From Hydractinia symbiolongicarpus (lineage: Eukaryota; Cnidaria; Hydrozoa; Anthoathecata; Hydractiniidae): DNA of 64,000 nt. The stretch lies in contig NC_079889.1 of assembly GCF_029227915.1 (NCBI RefSeq), positions 1,178,001 to 1,242,000 on the forward strand, written 5' to 3'. Below the pieces are notes generated by a model that saw only the letters and a list, made by a program, of their open reading frames with translations, searched no databases and had not been told where the DNA came from. Within the stretch, counting starts at the first letter, position 1; each line of letters opens with the position of its first letter. A program made the translations under genes and the position numbers. Below, piece by piece: positions 1 through 9,625 of the stretch.

Positions 1-384
1 ATTTCTTTCATTTTTTAAATGATATCCCCCCGTCTAATAATCTTTTTGTGCGAGAGAACTGAAATTTCAATATTAAAAGAAAACAAAAGAATATTGTGAG
101 AACATCTTCTAATTAATTATTTACAAAATCAAAATTTAAGAAAAATATTATTCATAAACCTAGCGGCAATAAGTTTAACCTCGTTTTAAAGCTAGCCTTT
201 CACTGAAATATTAATAACTTGTTACGATACCATTGTTCAGCATTACCATTCATTAAAAAAAAATGCACATCATTTTGTTATTAGAAACCTTATATTCAAA
301 ATAATTTAGATTGAAGTTCGATTAAAAATTAAGAACGCAGAACTTAAGAAAAACATGGCTTTAAAGGCTAGAAAATTTTATGCC
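1..384. other. AT-rich non-coding DNA
   Basis: No convincing ORF, splice structure or repeat was seen. The stretch is A/T-rich with short homopolymer runs and ends where the tRNA-like head of a SINE begins. Confidence 0.6.
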
Positions 385-625
385 ACGGAGATGGTATAGT
401 GGTAGCGCATTCGACTTGTAATCATAGGGTTTCGGGTAAATGCAATGCTGTCAGTCCATTTGGTGCAATCTACTGACCGCTAACCGGCGTGTATGGCAGG
501 CAAGTGAGTTAGAGCAATCTATACGCGGTAATGTAACATAGCTGCAGTCGGAGGGGAGGAAAAGCTAACCGTTAGGATGGAATCCCCAAGGACGTTAAAA
601 CTTCCCGTTACATACTACTTACTTA
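385..625 (+). mobile_element. tRNA-derived SINE (tRNA-Thr-like head)
   Basis: The head, starting near 389, has a good Pol III A box (TGGTATAGTGG) and a tRNA-Thr-like anticodon arm with TGT in the loop. A degenerate B box (GGTTTCGGGTAAAT) follows at tRNA-like spacing. About 180 bp of unrelated body follows and ends near TACATACTACTTACTTATG. A functional tRNA gene is unlikely because the B box and T arm are degenerate and no acceptor stem closes. The 3' limit is approximate. Confidence 0.6.
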
Positions 626-852
626 TGAAATGCAATACATTGAAGTTCAGTTTTTGCTTTCTATTTTTTCCTCCGTATGAATAAATAATTATTGCATTTG
701 CTGTTGGGTCTTTATTAAATAAAAGCTTTATAAGCTTTATATGACTTTTAGAACGCGTGCAGTTATAAAAAAAGTTGTGAATATTTTATAATTTAGTGAT
801 AATGTTTACCGGCCATTTAATTTATAACTTCCCATAGAACTGTGCACGCTCA

Positions 853-1489
853 AAGAAGAAGAAGAAGAAGAAGAAGAAGAAGAAGAAGAAGAAGAAGAAG
901 AAGAAGAAGAAGAAGAAGAAGAAGAAGAAGAAGAAGAAGAAGAAGAAGAAGAAGAAGAAGAAGAAGAAGAAGAAGAAGAAGAAGAAGAAGAAGAAGAAGA
1001 AGAAGAAGAAGAAGAAGAAGAAGAAGAAGAAGAAGAAGAAGAAGAAGAAGAAGAAGAAGAAGAAGAAGAAGAAGAAGAAGAAGAAGAAGAAGAAGAAGAA
1101 GAAGAAGAAGAAGAAGAAGAAGAAGAAGAAGAAGAAGAAGAAGAAGAAGAAGAAGAAGAAGAAGAAGAAGAAGAAGAAGAAGAAGAAGAAGAAGAAGAAG
1201 AAGAAGAAGAAGAAGAAGAAGAAGAAGAAGAAGAAGAAGAAGAAGAAGAAGAAGAAGAAGAAGAAGAAGAAGAAGAAGAAGAAGAAGAAGAAGAAGAAGA
1301 AGAAGAAGAAGAAGAAGAAGAAGAAGAAGAAGAAGAAGAAGAAGAAGAAGAAGAAGAAGAAGAAGAAGAAGAAGAAGAAGAAGAAGAAGAAGAAGAAGAA
1401 GAAGAAGAAGAAGAAGAAGAAGAAGAAGAAGAAGAAGAAGAAGAAGAAGAAGAAGAAGAAGAAGAAGAAGAAAAAAAAAAAGAAGAAGC
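853..1489. repeat. (GAA)n microsatellite, about 206 pure units
   Basis: From 853 to 1470 the + strand is an uninterrupted AAG/GAA trinucleotide array (618 bases). It is followed by an 11-base A run and three further GAA-like units. Both strands read as long open frames (poly-Arg and poly-Ser), but these come from the repeat and are not genes. Purine-only tracts of this length can form triplex (H-DNA), as known for GAA repeats in other animals. Confidence 0.95.
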
Positions 1490-2467
1490 TACTCGGCTGT
1501 TAGCATGCAATGCACGCAGAAAGACGAGTCGTAGCCCTTAAATTAATTTAATGCACCAACTGTATTTTTTTATAACTCCTGTTAAATAAATTTTTCGTTG
1601 TGAAATACTTTTTTTTTTTTTTTTTTGAAAAAATAAATGATTGCACCAAAAGTGTCCGCTGACAGCGGAATAGCAGAACTATTATTTCAAGGTGATTGAC
1701 TTTGCATAAATTTTGTTCCGCACGTAAGTGAGTGTTGGAATGGTCAAAAATGTCCCTAGTTAGACGCATTTCTCGTTCAATTATAGCTGCAATCCCTAAT
1801 TCATTGTTGTTTCAAGGCACGTCTTCACAGAGCCTCAACTTTATTATGGGGAGGGGGGAGGTAAGACTGAAAATTCTAAAATATCATTAAAAAATAATTT
1901 TTTAACAAAGTAATTTTATTGTGAGATTGTAGTGTCGCAATGGTCAATACCTGATTGGGAATATCAGGAAAAATCGACAGTCGGGAAAAATCAATAGTCG
2001 GAGAAAAATTAGTCACCCAATGCATAGTCGCTTTTCCTCTACTAATGTTGAGTCTCAGGTGAAAAAAAACCCACTGTTTGGACAATAAACATATTTTTTT
2101 CCAGTTTTCTTTTTCTCTCTTGTCCCCATCAAATTTTATTAGTTAATATAAAAAAAACTGGATGATTTGATTTAAGAGGAGCAAAATTTGAATATTTTAA
2201 CAAAAATAGATCGGTAGTAATTCTTGGCAGACTTTCTTGTTGAGTTAAAGTTAGTCTTTAGAAAATTATTAGTTAGTGATTGATTTAGTCAAGAGAAAAT
2301 TATTCTTCCGTATTTAGAATAATCGTGGAAATGTTCAGTCGGGGCTAACTTTAGTCACGGACCCTCAAAATCAGTAACTTTTCCCGTTTTTTCCAAATAA
2401 ACCGGGCATTATTGAGTATAGTCGTTAGCCCGTGGAAAAATCCACGGGTTCACCCGTCGCAGCTAAG
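1490..2467. other. non-coding DNA with decayed repeats
   Basis: No gene was found. The stretch contains homopolymer T and A runs, and a patch at about 1970-2010 where AGTCGG-AAAAAT is repeated three times. Only short, unconvincing ORFs are present. Confidence 0.5.
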
Positions 2468-2525
2468 CTACCATTTTGCGTGACAGACAGACGGACGGAC
2501 AGACGTATACGGGCATTATAATATA
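2468..2525 (+). repeat. ACAGACAGACGG-type repeat tail
   Basis: The block contains CAGACAGACGGACGG, then ACGTATACGGG and ATTATAATATAGATTA. A related copy lies at about 61470-61530 (GGGACAGACAGAC, then TATTATAATATAGAAT), so this is the end of a dispersed repeat family. The class (SINE, LINE tail or Helitron) cannot be decided from two fragments. Confidence 0.5.
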
Positions 2526-2742
2526 GATTATCGGGTGCTATCAAGCGTTACTTGAGTATGTTCTCAGTTATCTTTTTGTGGTAAAGTAAAGTACGATAAA
2601 TCAATTTTTAATTTCTTCTATTCACAATGTCAAACTGTTTTCCCAACAGTACAAGACATGATGTCAACTCGATATAGTTTCGTTCTAATAAGAACGCATA
2701 CTCGGCAAACAATGTACGACACGATGTAAACCTAGTATTACA

Positions 2743-3890
2743 TTATGTTCTTTTTCTTTTCCCTTCTTTCTTTTTCCACGTTGTCTTTCTTTTCTTCATT
2801 CTCTTTAATTTATTTTTATTTTTATTTTTCGTACGCAAACTTTTGTTAAACTTTTTAGACCTCTGAACAAGACTTTTTAAATGTGCAGAAGTAGACTTTG
2901 TCTCAGCTTTCTCAGACTTCGATCCCTTTGGTTTTAATCCTTTCAAACTTATAATGTATTTTTGAGCCGGTTTAAATAATGGTAGGCCAGCAGATTCTGG
3001 TTCTGGTTTAAATAATGGTATCCCAGAAGAGGTCGGTTCTTCAAGTGCCGGAACCAATGATGGGATCTTATACGCAGTTCCATTCAAAGATGATGACGTC
3101 AAAACTTCGTATGGATTCGGACCAATAAGCGGTGGTAACGGCTTATGATAGACCGGAATTGTATATTCTCCTGATCTAGCTGGAAGTTGATACATTGGGT
3201 ATCCAGTGTTTATATCTTGAGTTGGAGACTCCTTTTCAAATGTGGGTGGACCTAAAGTGGGCGTAGCGGGCGCTTTCTCTGCACCACCTGGTAATGTTTG
3301 CCCATTGATTAGCGGGCGTGACGAGGACGCGTATCCACCTCTTTCAGGACCCTTTCCACCCTCTCCAGATTTGGAACGATCTACATCTTGCGACGTATCT
3401 TCCGGCGCTTTTACTGGCGTTTCCATGAAGTTTATGTGCGGGCCACCCGCTTGGGCGTGGAGGATTTCCGCTTGCTTTTCCAACTCTTTTGCTTTGCTTT
3501 CTAGCTGTACCGACTGCATTTTTAAGGAACCTGCAGATGCTATAAGGTTACTTACTTGCGTCTCCATGTTCTGGGCATTCTCCACAACGGGATGTGGATT
3601 GGATAATAAGGGGTTTGAAGGCCTTTGCATTGCGGGATCAGGTTCATTGTCCTCCTTATAATCCCCCACAATAAAGTCATTTGGAATTGTAAAATGGTAA
3701 CCGTGGGGAAAATCGTCTTTTTTATATACGGAGTTCGCTAAATGTCTTTTACGTTGTCTATAGTAAAATCCGTTGTCGACCTTTCGTGCTGTCGTTATAA
3801 ATGTTCGTTTAACAAGTTCTTCGGCAGCCTGCTCGTCAGGCGTCAAAACAGTAGTGTCGTCGACGTCGTCGTATAATTTGTTTGTGACGT
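2743..3890 (-). CDS. unrecognised proline-rich, coiled-coil protein with a basic C-terminus (terminal exon)
   Basis: A long open frame runs from an apparent 3' splice site (pyrimidine tract then TTTTTTAG at about 3891-3900) to a stop at 2743. An in-frame Met at 3927 lies inside the presumed intron, so the ATG-started 394-residue reading is less likely than an exon of about 382 codons. The N-terminal 90 residues look globular and charged. A helical, coiled-coil-like segment with regular Met, Leu, Glu and Lys follows. A Pro/Gly-rich middle contains a duplicated IPLFKPEPESAG / LPLFKP unit, and the last 45 residues are almost all Lys/Arg. A short ORF beginning ATGGCAGACCTATTC at 3998 may be the first exon, but no donor gives a clean consensus join. 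I do not recognise the family; a gag-like transposon protein or a lineage-specific host gene are both possible. It lies 330 bp outside the left end of the Polinton. Confidence 0.5.
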
Positions 3891-4224
3891 CTAAAAAAAG
3901 AATTAAAAAGGGGGATGAATTAATCATGATAAATCTAACTGTCCTTTGGGAATGTCAATAAAACAATGAGAACGTAAACTCGTGAATAGGTCTGCCATCT
4001 TCTAGAAACATCCGCCGTTAAAATCCGCCGTTTAATCCGTCGAATAATATAAGTCAGTACAAAGTTTGGTACACTTCAAATGTTTAAAAAAATCTTTGTT
4101 GATAGAAACGTCGAGATAAATGAAAAAAAGCAAGATTATTGATATTAAATTAAGAAATCGTCTTTTAAACTGTCCTGTTGACTGACCCGAAGTTTTAGTC
4201 GACCCATATTTTTCTGAAACCTTA

Positions 4225-4461
4225 AGAGATAGGAAAATGCCGATGTTAGGACAGACCCACTTAGCACTTTACCATTCCACGTCAAATTATAGGCCATCCA
4301 CGTCAAATCAACGATAGAAGAGTCTATAAAATCCGTTAGCACCTACGAATGTCCGGATCCGCCCCAACCCCCCAACCCCCGCCGTGTCCCCTCCCCTCCC
4401 CATGGGTCCCTACCCACCCTCATCTGTCGTGCCTTATAATTTATAGTGTTATGTGTGTCTA
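4225..4461 (+). repeat. Polinton left terminal inverted repeat
   Basis: This matches the reverse complement of 21054-21290, with a few substitutions (around 4250-4260) and indels in C-runs near 4365-4400. It includes a C-rich block whose complement is GGGGTTGGGGGGTTGGGG-like. It overlaps the last 13 bases of the PolB gene, including its stop codon at 4449. Confidence 0.93.
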
Positions 4462-7400
4462 TAATGTCCTCTCGCCAGTGTGGTAATACCATCTTCCAAA
4501 ATTATGCGTTTATCATCATCGGCATTGAGCGCCAGTTTGTTTGTTTCCACCGTGTGAACATCATGCTTAATCGATTGAAAGGTCATTTGGGTTCTGTAAA
4601 TGTTCTCACCCTCAAACAGGCATCTCTTATAATCATCGAAACCTATGGTCTCCCTTACCACGCATTTCTTCACCCCCTTACATCTCTTACCCTCCCTACC
4701 ACATAGCTGTTTGTATGCGTATGTCTTAGCTCTTAGGGCGATGAACTCAGTCATCACCTTACCACCCAACTCGTCCTTCATCAGCCCAATGATCTTTTTA
4801 TTCAAACCTAATGGTAGAGGTCTACCATCTTCCTTATCATACCCAGATGTGTCAAATCTCGCAGACACATCGTTCGCGATATCTTTGTAGAAGTCGTCTG
4901 TTTTTATGTGGTAAACGAATGAATCCGTATCCATGTAGCAAAGCTTCACATCATCACCATATTTCGGTCTCATGTAATCATGGTGGAACTCATACATAAC
5001 CATCTTGGATAGATGGAGGATTGTGGGGCCGAGGTAGATCGGTTTGTTCATCTTGATCTTGATCTTAGACATCTCTATCCCCATCAGTGTTTCCGAGAAA
5101 CGGATTGCACCCCTGAAGTTTGGCTTCATCACCATTTTCTCATAATTCTTTTGGTTGGTGGCCAAACGTATATCCTTCTGTCTTCGTTGATTCTCCATTG
5201 TCTTACCAAAGACGGAATTGTTCATCAGCTTGAAGAAATCCTTTTCAAAGTCATTCTTTGACTCCGTGCGCAGCTGTGTATTGAAGTCGATGTAAGGTTT
5301 CAACCATGCGCTCTGATCAAACCTCAGTACCCTATGAACCTTATCCAGAACAAGACCGTGATTCAAAGCTTGAGCAAGCGCACGGATATGAATCACATAG
5401 TTCTTCTTGTCCGAAAGACATGGTGTCAGCTTCTCGACACCATTGATAACCTTCCTCTCAGGCATGAAAGGAAGATCGTTATGTGCGTCATGAAGATCAT
5501 GTGGATATCTAACATCAACCTCAAGCATGTACCCCTTTTCACCGTTTTCCACAGCCAACTCTGAAATGAGTTCGGGTGTAAATTTACCGGAATCATCCCA
5601 CTCAAACCCCCCAGTGGGCATCTTCTGTATCATAGCCCATCCATACAGATTGTTAGCATCAAGATACTGTAGATAGGTTTTATCTTCTGAAGTATTATAC
5701 ATATCACCCATATATGGATTATTTGCCTTCGCGTGTCTGTGAACGGCCTGACAGAGACCACCCCTAATACCCATCTCCACAAACAGTAACATATCCATAT
5801 CTGACAACAAATCCAGCTTAACATCTGTCTTTTTCAGGCATGCCTGCCAAGCTAATCCGGGGGCCGTGTAAAAATGAGCGGGATCTAGTTTATAGTTTTT
5901 CAAACATGTCTCTCTGAATGTCTCAAACACATCACTCAGAAACAGAACATCCGTCTTGAGATAGATATCATGATAAACGCCCATATTTTCAACTTTCATG
6001 TCCTCCCACACCTTCTGGGCATGCGCATAATCAGCATCGCTGATACCATTCATGTTCAACTTGCTATAAAAGTCATCTTTCGAAGGAAGCCTGGTTTCAT
6101 TAAACCTATCGAATGAATCAACATACTCATATGGGTATACACCCTTCCTTCTCATTATGTTGAATTGCTCATCATTGAAGAATTTTCTAAGGTTTTTACA
6201 CTGATCATCGGATAGATTGTCAGCCAAGGAACCTAATCCTCTTGACATAAATCTAAATGAATCGATGAATCTCAGCTTTATCTTTTTGTCTTTGGTCTCA
6301 CCATTTTTGTTGGTGTATTCACCAACCTTAACATCGGTAGAGAAAGAGATATATTTCTCTTTATTTTCAGCGATTACACTCATACCACCTTCTCCATACT
6401 TCTTCGCAAGCTCTTTGATAAATAGATGCGCATCATATCCGCTCAGATTATGGAAGACAACCGGAATATAATTAGGCACCTTGTAACGGAGATTACATTC
6501 CATGTGTGCCGATCCACGAAACTTGCCGGTAAAATGACAGTGATCCCTGACCTTGATGTCATCATCACCAAATTCTCTCATACAGATGTGGCAGTTGGTG
6601 GAATTTTCATATCCATCAAGTTCTTCATCGGTTAGATCTTGCATACCAAGTTGTGGAAACATGTTGTATAACCTTTTCGCCTCGGAAACCACATGATCCA
6701 CAAAGCGCGGAACACAGTCATCACCACGGTAAAGCTTCAGAGGGTCCAAAACTTCACCATGAGCATATTTACTATAACAACAGAATCCGGTGGGGATATG
6801 TTTACCAACTTTCTCGGTGGACGATCCACACTCTATCTCTTCAGGTTTTGTAAAAGCTTCAAAATCGGCATACATGATGAATGGGGCTTTGAGCTGGTAC
6901 TGACCGTGGGTGAAGGTTAAGGTGCTACCCTCCTTAGGGAGTTGAATATTAACGGCATCGTTATTCTTACAATACTCAAAGTGCTCATCCCTTTTCCGTT
7001 CGCTTGGAAAACCAGAGAGACAATTTAAGCAATAATGCTCTTTATGTTCATGCTTTGAGTTGGCCTTGCTCAGGACACCGCTCAGGTTCTTAACAGCGAT
7101 ATAATGCCTCTTATCCCCTTCACACAGTAAAAACAAAACAACCGTCTCATCCCGGTCAAGATGCTTCGACTTTCGGCACATATAGACACCCTCTATGTCA
7201 TCTTTTGTCAAAACATGCACGGCGATATCAGGGTTCCTTCTCTCAAATAAATCTATCTTGTTTAGAGCCATTGGGAAAGTTAGACCACCCCAATTGCACT
7301 TGTCTTCAAACTTCTTAAGGTTTGAGATTCGTTCAGGATGATTATCAATCTTATCATGATTGAGAGCAGCGATAACGGCCCATTTGAAGCATTCTTCATC

Positions 7401-8510
7401 CTCGTTATGTGGGTTAATCACAGATCGCTTTCCACTGAAATTCTTGGGTAGCGGTAAGTAAGAACTACCTCTCGTTAATTTTAGCTTATGAAAGTCCACA
7501 TGCATATGCAAGATTTTATCGATTGTGAACCCACTGGCGGGTAGAGCAGGGTTTTCAATCTGCTCGATTATCTTATTACGGATCCGATCAAAAACATTAG
7601 AAATGTCATCGTTGGAATGTAATACCTCCATATAGCTATTGAACGCTTTGTCAACATATACACGTGGGGCATCGGTCGAGCCGGTGTCCTCCTTTACCCA
7701 TTTCACCCACAGTGTAGCCTGAGTCTTCAGCGACTTCTTCTGCCTGAGCACTTCCTTCATCAACCTCTTAACGATAGGCTTAAGCTGTTTGAGAAAGACC
7801 TTGACATTCCTCTTCTTACCATCCGAGTTTATCTTGAAACGTTTGTATGAACGGTCAAACGCCTCCTCAATGGGAGTATAGGGGTTTTCCTCTTTCACCT
7901 CTTCCACCTCTTTCACCTCTTCCTCTCCACTGCCCTTTTTATACAAACCCATGATCTTATCCTTCATGGTTTTGAAAGCTTTTGTTGTTTTATCCTTAAT
8001 AGCCTTAGGTACATGTTTCGTCAACCAGTCTCTCCATTCAATCAACTTGCTTTTCAATATAGGTCTGGTTTTAGCCATTTCTTCCTGCTCAAAAATATCC
8101 ATGTCAGAGCCAGATCTAAATGGTCTAGGTCTCGGTCTCGGTGTTGGTATGGGTACAGATCCATCGGATCCTAGAAAACTCCCCAGAGATTTGATTGATG
8201 TAGGTGGTACATGTATGGCGGGTCTAGATGTTGGTAAAGGGCTGTAGAGTCTAGGCGGTCCGGTGTATCTAGGTGCCGGTGTCGGTCTCGACACCGGTCT
8301 AGGTGCCGGTCTCGGTCTCGGTCTCGGTCTAGGTCTCGACACCGGTACGGGTCTCGAGGGTCTCGGCATGGGTACCGGTCTAACCGGTGCTGAAACGGTA
8401 GTTGGTCCCAATAATTCGATAATCTCGGCCTTTCTGAGCTTTGCGTAGCCATGTAGGCCGCGTTCCTTAGCGAGTTTTCTTAATTCAGCAAAGGTATTTC
8501 TCGAAGTCAT
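4449..8510 (-). CDS. polB: protein-primed family B DNA polymerase with SAP domain and zinc fingers
   Basis: Replicative DNA polymerase of the element (1353 residues, start ATG at 8510). In order: a SAP-like helix-extension-helix at residues 7-36, probably DNA-binding; an Arg/Pro-rich linker (about 40-135); a basic helical region. A cysteine-protease-like stretch follows with Cys374 and His469. Next come a C2H2 finger (about 494-517), exonuclease motif I (ADFEAF, about 549), a CxxC...HCH...CN zinc module resembling endonuclease VII (about 640-671), Exo II (SGYDAH, about 691) and Exo III (YLKTD, about 852). Polymerase motif A (DANNLYG, about 949), motif B (NNSVFG, about 1097) and motif C (YMDTDS, about 1192) complete it. 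All exonuclease and polymerase acidic residues are present, so it looks functional. The last codons lie in the left inverted repeat. It is transcribed divergently from the first RING gene across a 240-bp gap. Confidence 0.95.
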   Translation of the reverse strand: MTSRNTFAELRKLAKERGLHGYAKLRKAEIIELLGPTTVSAPVRPVPMPRPSRPVPVSRPRPRPRPRPAPRPVSRPTPAPRYTGPPRLYSPLPTSRPAIHVPPTSIKSLGSFLGSDGSVPIPTPRPRPRPFRSGSDMDIFEQEEMAKTRPILKSKLIEWRDWLTKHVPKAIKDKTTKAFKTMKDKIMGLYKKGSGEEEVKEVEEVKEENPYTPIEEAFDRSYKRFKINSDGKKRNVKVFLKQLKPIVKRLMKEVLRQKKSLKTQATLWVKWVKEDTGSTDAPRVYVDKAFNSYMEVLHSNDDISNVFDRIRNKIIEQIENPALPASGFTIDKILHMHVDFHKLKLTRGSSYLPLPKNFSGKRSVINPHNEDEECFKWAVIAALNHDKIDNHPERISNLKKFEDKCNWGGLTFPMALNKIDLFERRNPDIAVHVLTKDDIEGVYMCRKSKHLDRDETVVLFLLCEGDKRHYIAVKNLSGVLSKANSKHEHKEHYCLNCLSGFPSERKRDEHFEYCKNNDAVNIQLPKEGSTLTFTHGQYQLKAPFIMYADFEAFTKPEEIECGSSTEKVGKHIPTGFCCYSKYAHGEVLDPLKLYRGDDCVPRFVDHVVSEAKRLYNMFPQLGMQDLTDEELDGYENSTNCHICMREFGDDDIKVRDHCHFTGKFRGSAHMECNLRYKVPNYIPVVFHNLSGYDAHLFIKELAKKYGEGGMSVIAENKEKYISFSTDVKVGEYTNKNGETKDKKIKLRFIDSFRFMSRGLGSLADNLSDDQCKNLRKFFNDEQFNIMRRKGVYPYEYVDSFDRFNETRLPSKDDFYSKLNMNGISDADYAHAQKVWEDMKVENMGVYHDIYLKTDVLFLSDVFETFRETCLKNYKLDPAHFYTAPGLAWQACLKKTDVKLDLLSDMDMLLFVEMGIRGGLCQAVHRHAKANNPYMGDMYNTSEDKTYLQYLDANNLYGWAMIQKMPTGGFEWDDSGKFTPELISELAVENGEKGYMLEVDVRYPHDLHDAHNDLPFMPERKVINGVEKLTPCLSDKKNYVIHIRALAQALNHGLVLDKVHRVLRFDQSAWLKPYIDFNTQLRTESKNDFEKDFFKLMNNSVFGKTMENQRRQKDIRLATNQKNYEKMVMKPNFRGAIRFSETLMGIEMSKIKIKMNKPIYLGPTILHLSKMVMYEFHHDYMRPKYGDDVKLCYMDTDSFVYHIKTDDFYKDIANDVSARFDTSGYDKEDGRPLPLGLNKKIIGLMKDELGGKVMTEFIALRAKTYAYKQLCGREGKRCKGVKKCVVRETIGFDDYKRCLFEGENIYRTQMTFQSIKHDVHTVETNKLALNADDDKRIILEDGITTLARGHYRHT

Positions 8511-8517
8511 GCTTGCG

Positions 8518-8529
8518 TATGATATACGA
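8518..8529 (-). promoter_or_regulatory. shared upstream motif TCGTATATCATA (PolB)
   Basis: The 12-mer on the minus strand ends 7 bases before the PolB ATG. The same 12-mer precedes both RING genes at a similar or slightly larger distance, which suggests a common early-type promoter or initiator. Inference from sequence only. Confidence 0.5.
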
Positions 8530-8697
8530 ATACAGAATCTTTAACCCTTTTTTAAAAAAAAATCGTAAACCGTGTTGGAGGGTCATGAGTGTCCTAGTTT
8601 GTGGTTGCCACACCGTGCTAAAATTGTAGTAAAACACGCTAAAACACACAGAGTGCCGATCCACCGTGGGTGAGTATCCATCGACACCACGGGATTT

Positions 8698-8721
8698 TTT
8701 GTTACCCGCCTGAGTAACAAA
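8698..8721. promoter_or_regulatory. 24-bp palindromic hairpin in the PolB / RING-1 divergent gap
   Basis: Arms TTTGTTAC and GTAACAAA enclose a CCGCCTGA centre with partial pairing (CCG/TGA). This is one of six related palindromes in the element. Unlike most of the others it lies between divergent genes, just before the RING-1 start, so it may be a cassette border or regulatory site rather than a terminator. Confidence 0.6.
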
Positions 8722-8731
8722 GGCCAGGAAT

Positions 8732-8743
8732 TCGTATATCATA
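8732..8743 (+). promoter_or_regulatory. shared upstream motif TCGTATATCATA (RING-1)
   Basis: Identical 12-mer ending 7 bases before the ATG at 8751. The downstream bases (TCCAACCATG) also match those before RING-2. Confidence 0.5.
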
Positions 8744-8750
8744 TCCAACC

Positions 8751-9467
8751 ATGTCTTCACCGATCGTACGCGCCCTCACCTACAGCAGAGAATATATTGA
8801 TGACTTTAGTCTTTTCACGCTCCCTGATTTAAGAGCCAGAGCGAGGTACCTTGGCCTACATGGATACTCCCGGCTCAGAAGGGCTGAGCTTATCAGATTA
8901 TTATTATCGATTGATCTATCGCATTATTCCCGCCGGATAGCAATCGAGAGTGTTTCGACACCTAGACCGACACCACCCACCTACAGTAGAGAATATATTG
9001 ATGACTTTAGTCTTTTCACGGTCCGTGATTTACGAAACCGAGCGGGTTTCCTCGGCGCATCTAGATACTCGCATCTAAGAAGGGACGAGCTTATCCAATT
9101 ATTATTATCAATAGATCATACTCATTATAATGAGCCCGGACCCACCAGACCACCTCCATTTCAACAACCGGCACCTGGATCGGTACCAGCACAGCTTGAC
9201 ATTGATGAAGATGAGGACGATGATGAGAAGAGGACGACGAGGACAAGAGCGCTGATTGATCGTGATTTTTTTAGTGATGACGATGATGACCTAGATGAAG
9301 ATGATAGATGTATCATTTGTCTTTCTAAAAGAAAGAGCGCAACCTTTGTTCATGATAGAACGGGACATTGCTGCTGCTGTTTATCGTGCGCATATAAATT
9401 GGAAAAGGGGGAAGATAATTGTCCCGTGTGTCGAGCGCGAATAGATTTTGTCATTAGACAATATTGA
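8751..9467 (+). CDS. tandem-SAP protein with MDM2-type C2H2C4 RING (RING-1)
   Basis: A 238-residue putative E3 ubiquitin ligase. Two near-repeat SAP-like modules lie at about residues 12-52 and 80-122, both beginning SREYIDDFSLFT. A Pro-rich linker and an acidic stretch (about 150-185) follow, then a C-terminal RING. Zinc ligands are C187, C190, H201, H206, C210, C213, C224 and C227. Their spacing (3-11-5-4-3-11-3) equals that of the MDM2 RING, and the final residue Y238 sits 11 after the last Cys, where MDM2 has its functionally important C-terminal Tyr. Family knowledge: such RINGs dimerise and ubiquitinate regulators such as p53; any target here is unknown. The gene shares its promoter motif with PolB and its 3' flank with RING-2. 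The N-terminal MDM2 p53-binding domain is absent. Confidence 0.85.
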   Translation: MSSPIVRALTYSREYIDDFSLFTLPDLRARARYLGLHGYSRLRRAELIRLLLSIDLSHYSRRIAIESVSTPRPTPPTYSREYIDDFSLFTVRDLRNRAGFLGASRYSHLRRDELIQLLLSIDHTHYNEPGPTRPPPFQQPAPGSVPAQLDIDEDEDDDEKRTTRTRALIDRDFFSDDDDDLDEDDRCIICLSKRKSATFVHDRTGHCCCCLSCAYKLEKGEDNCPVCRARIDFVIRQY

Positions 9468-9483
9468 ACATGAATTCCCGATA

Positions 9484-9507
9484 TTTGTTACCCGCCCGAG
9501 TAACAAA
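9484..9507. terminator. 24-bp palindromic hairpin between converging RING-1 and integrase genes
   Basis: A near-perfect palindrome with arms TTTGTTACCCG and CGAGTAACAAA, 17 bases after the RING-1 stop and 119 bases before the integrase stop. Its place between convergent 3' ends suits a transcription-end or RNA-processing hairpin (inference). Confidence 0.55.
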
Positions 9508-9625
9508 AATCCTGAGGTGTCGATCGTCCCCCAAGACTGAGCCATAGCGGCCATATCTGCCGACCACCCTGCGCGATCCCCAGCATCATCTTTACCAGAA
9601 ACAGGTAAAGATATCGCCCCCTTTT

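Noticed and set aside
385-460. A tRNA-Thr gene
   Set aside because: A box and anticodon fit, but the B box and T arm are degenerate, no acceptor stem pairs and a SINE-like body follows.
806-1534. Long poly-Ser and poly-Arg open frames on both strands
   Set aside because: They are translations of the GAA microsatellite; the non-repeat ends are only a few residues.
4145-4342. A 65-residue ORF repeated at 21173-21535
   Set aside because: It is the same inverted-repeat sequence read at both Polinton ends, running out into different flanks.
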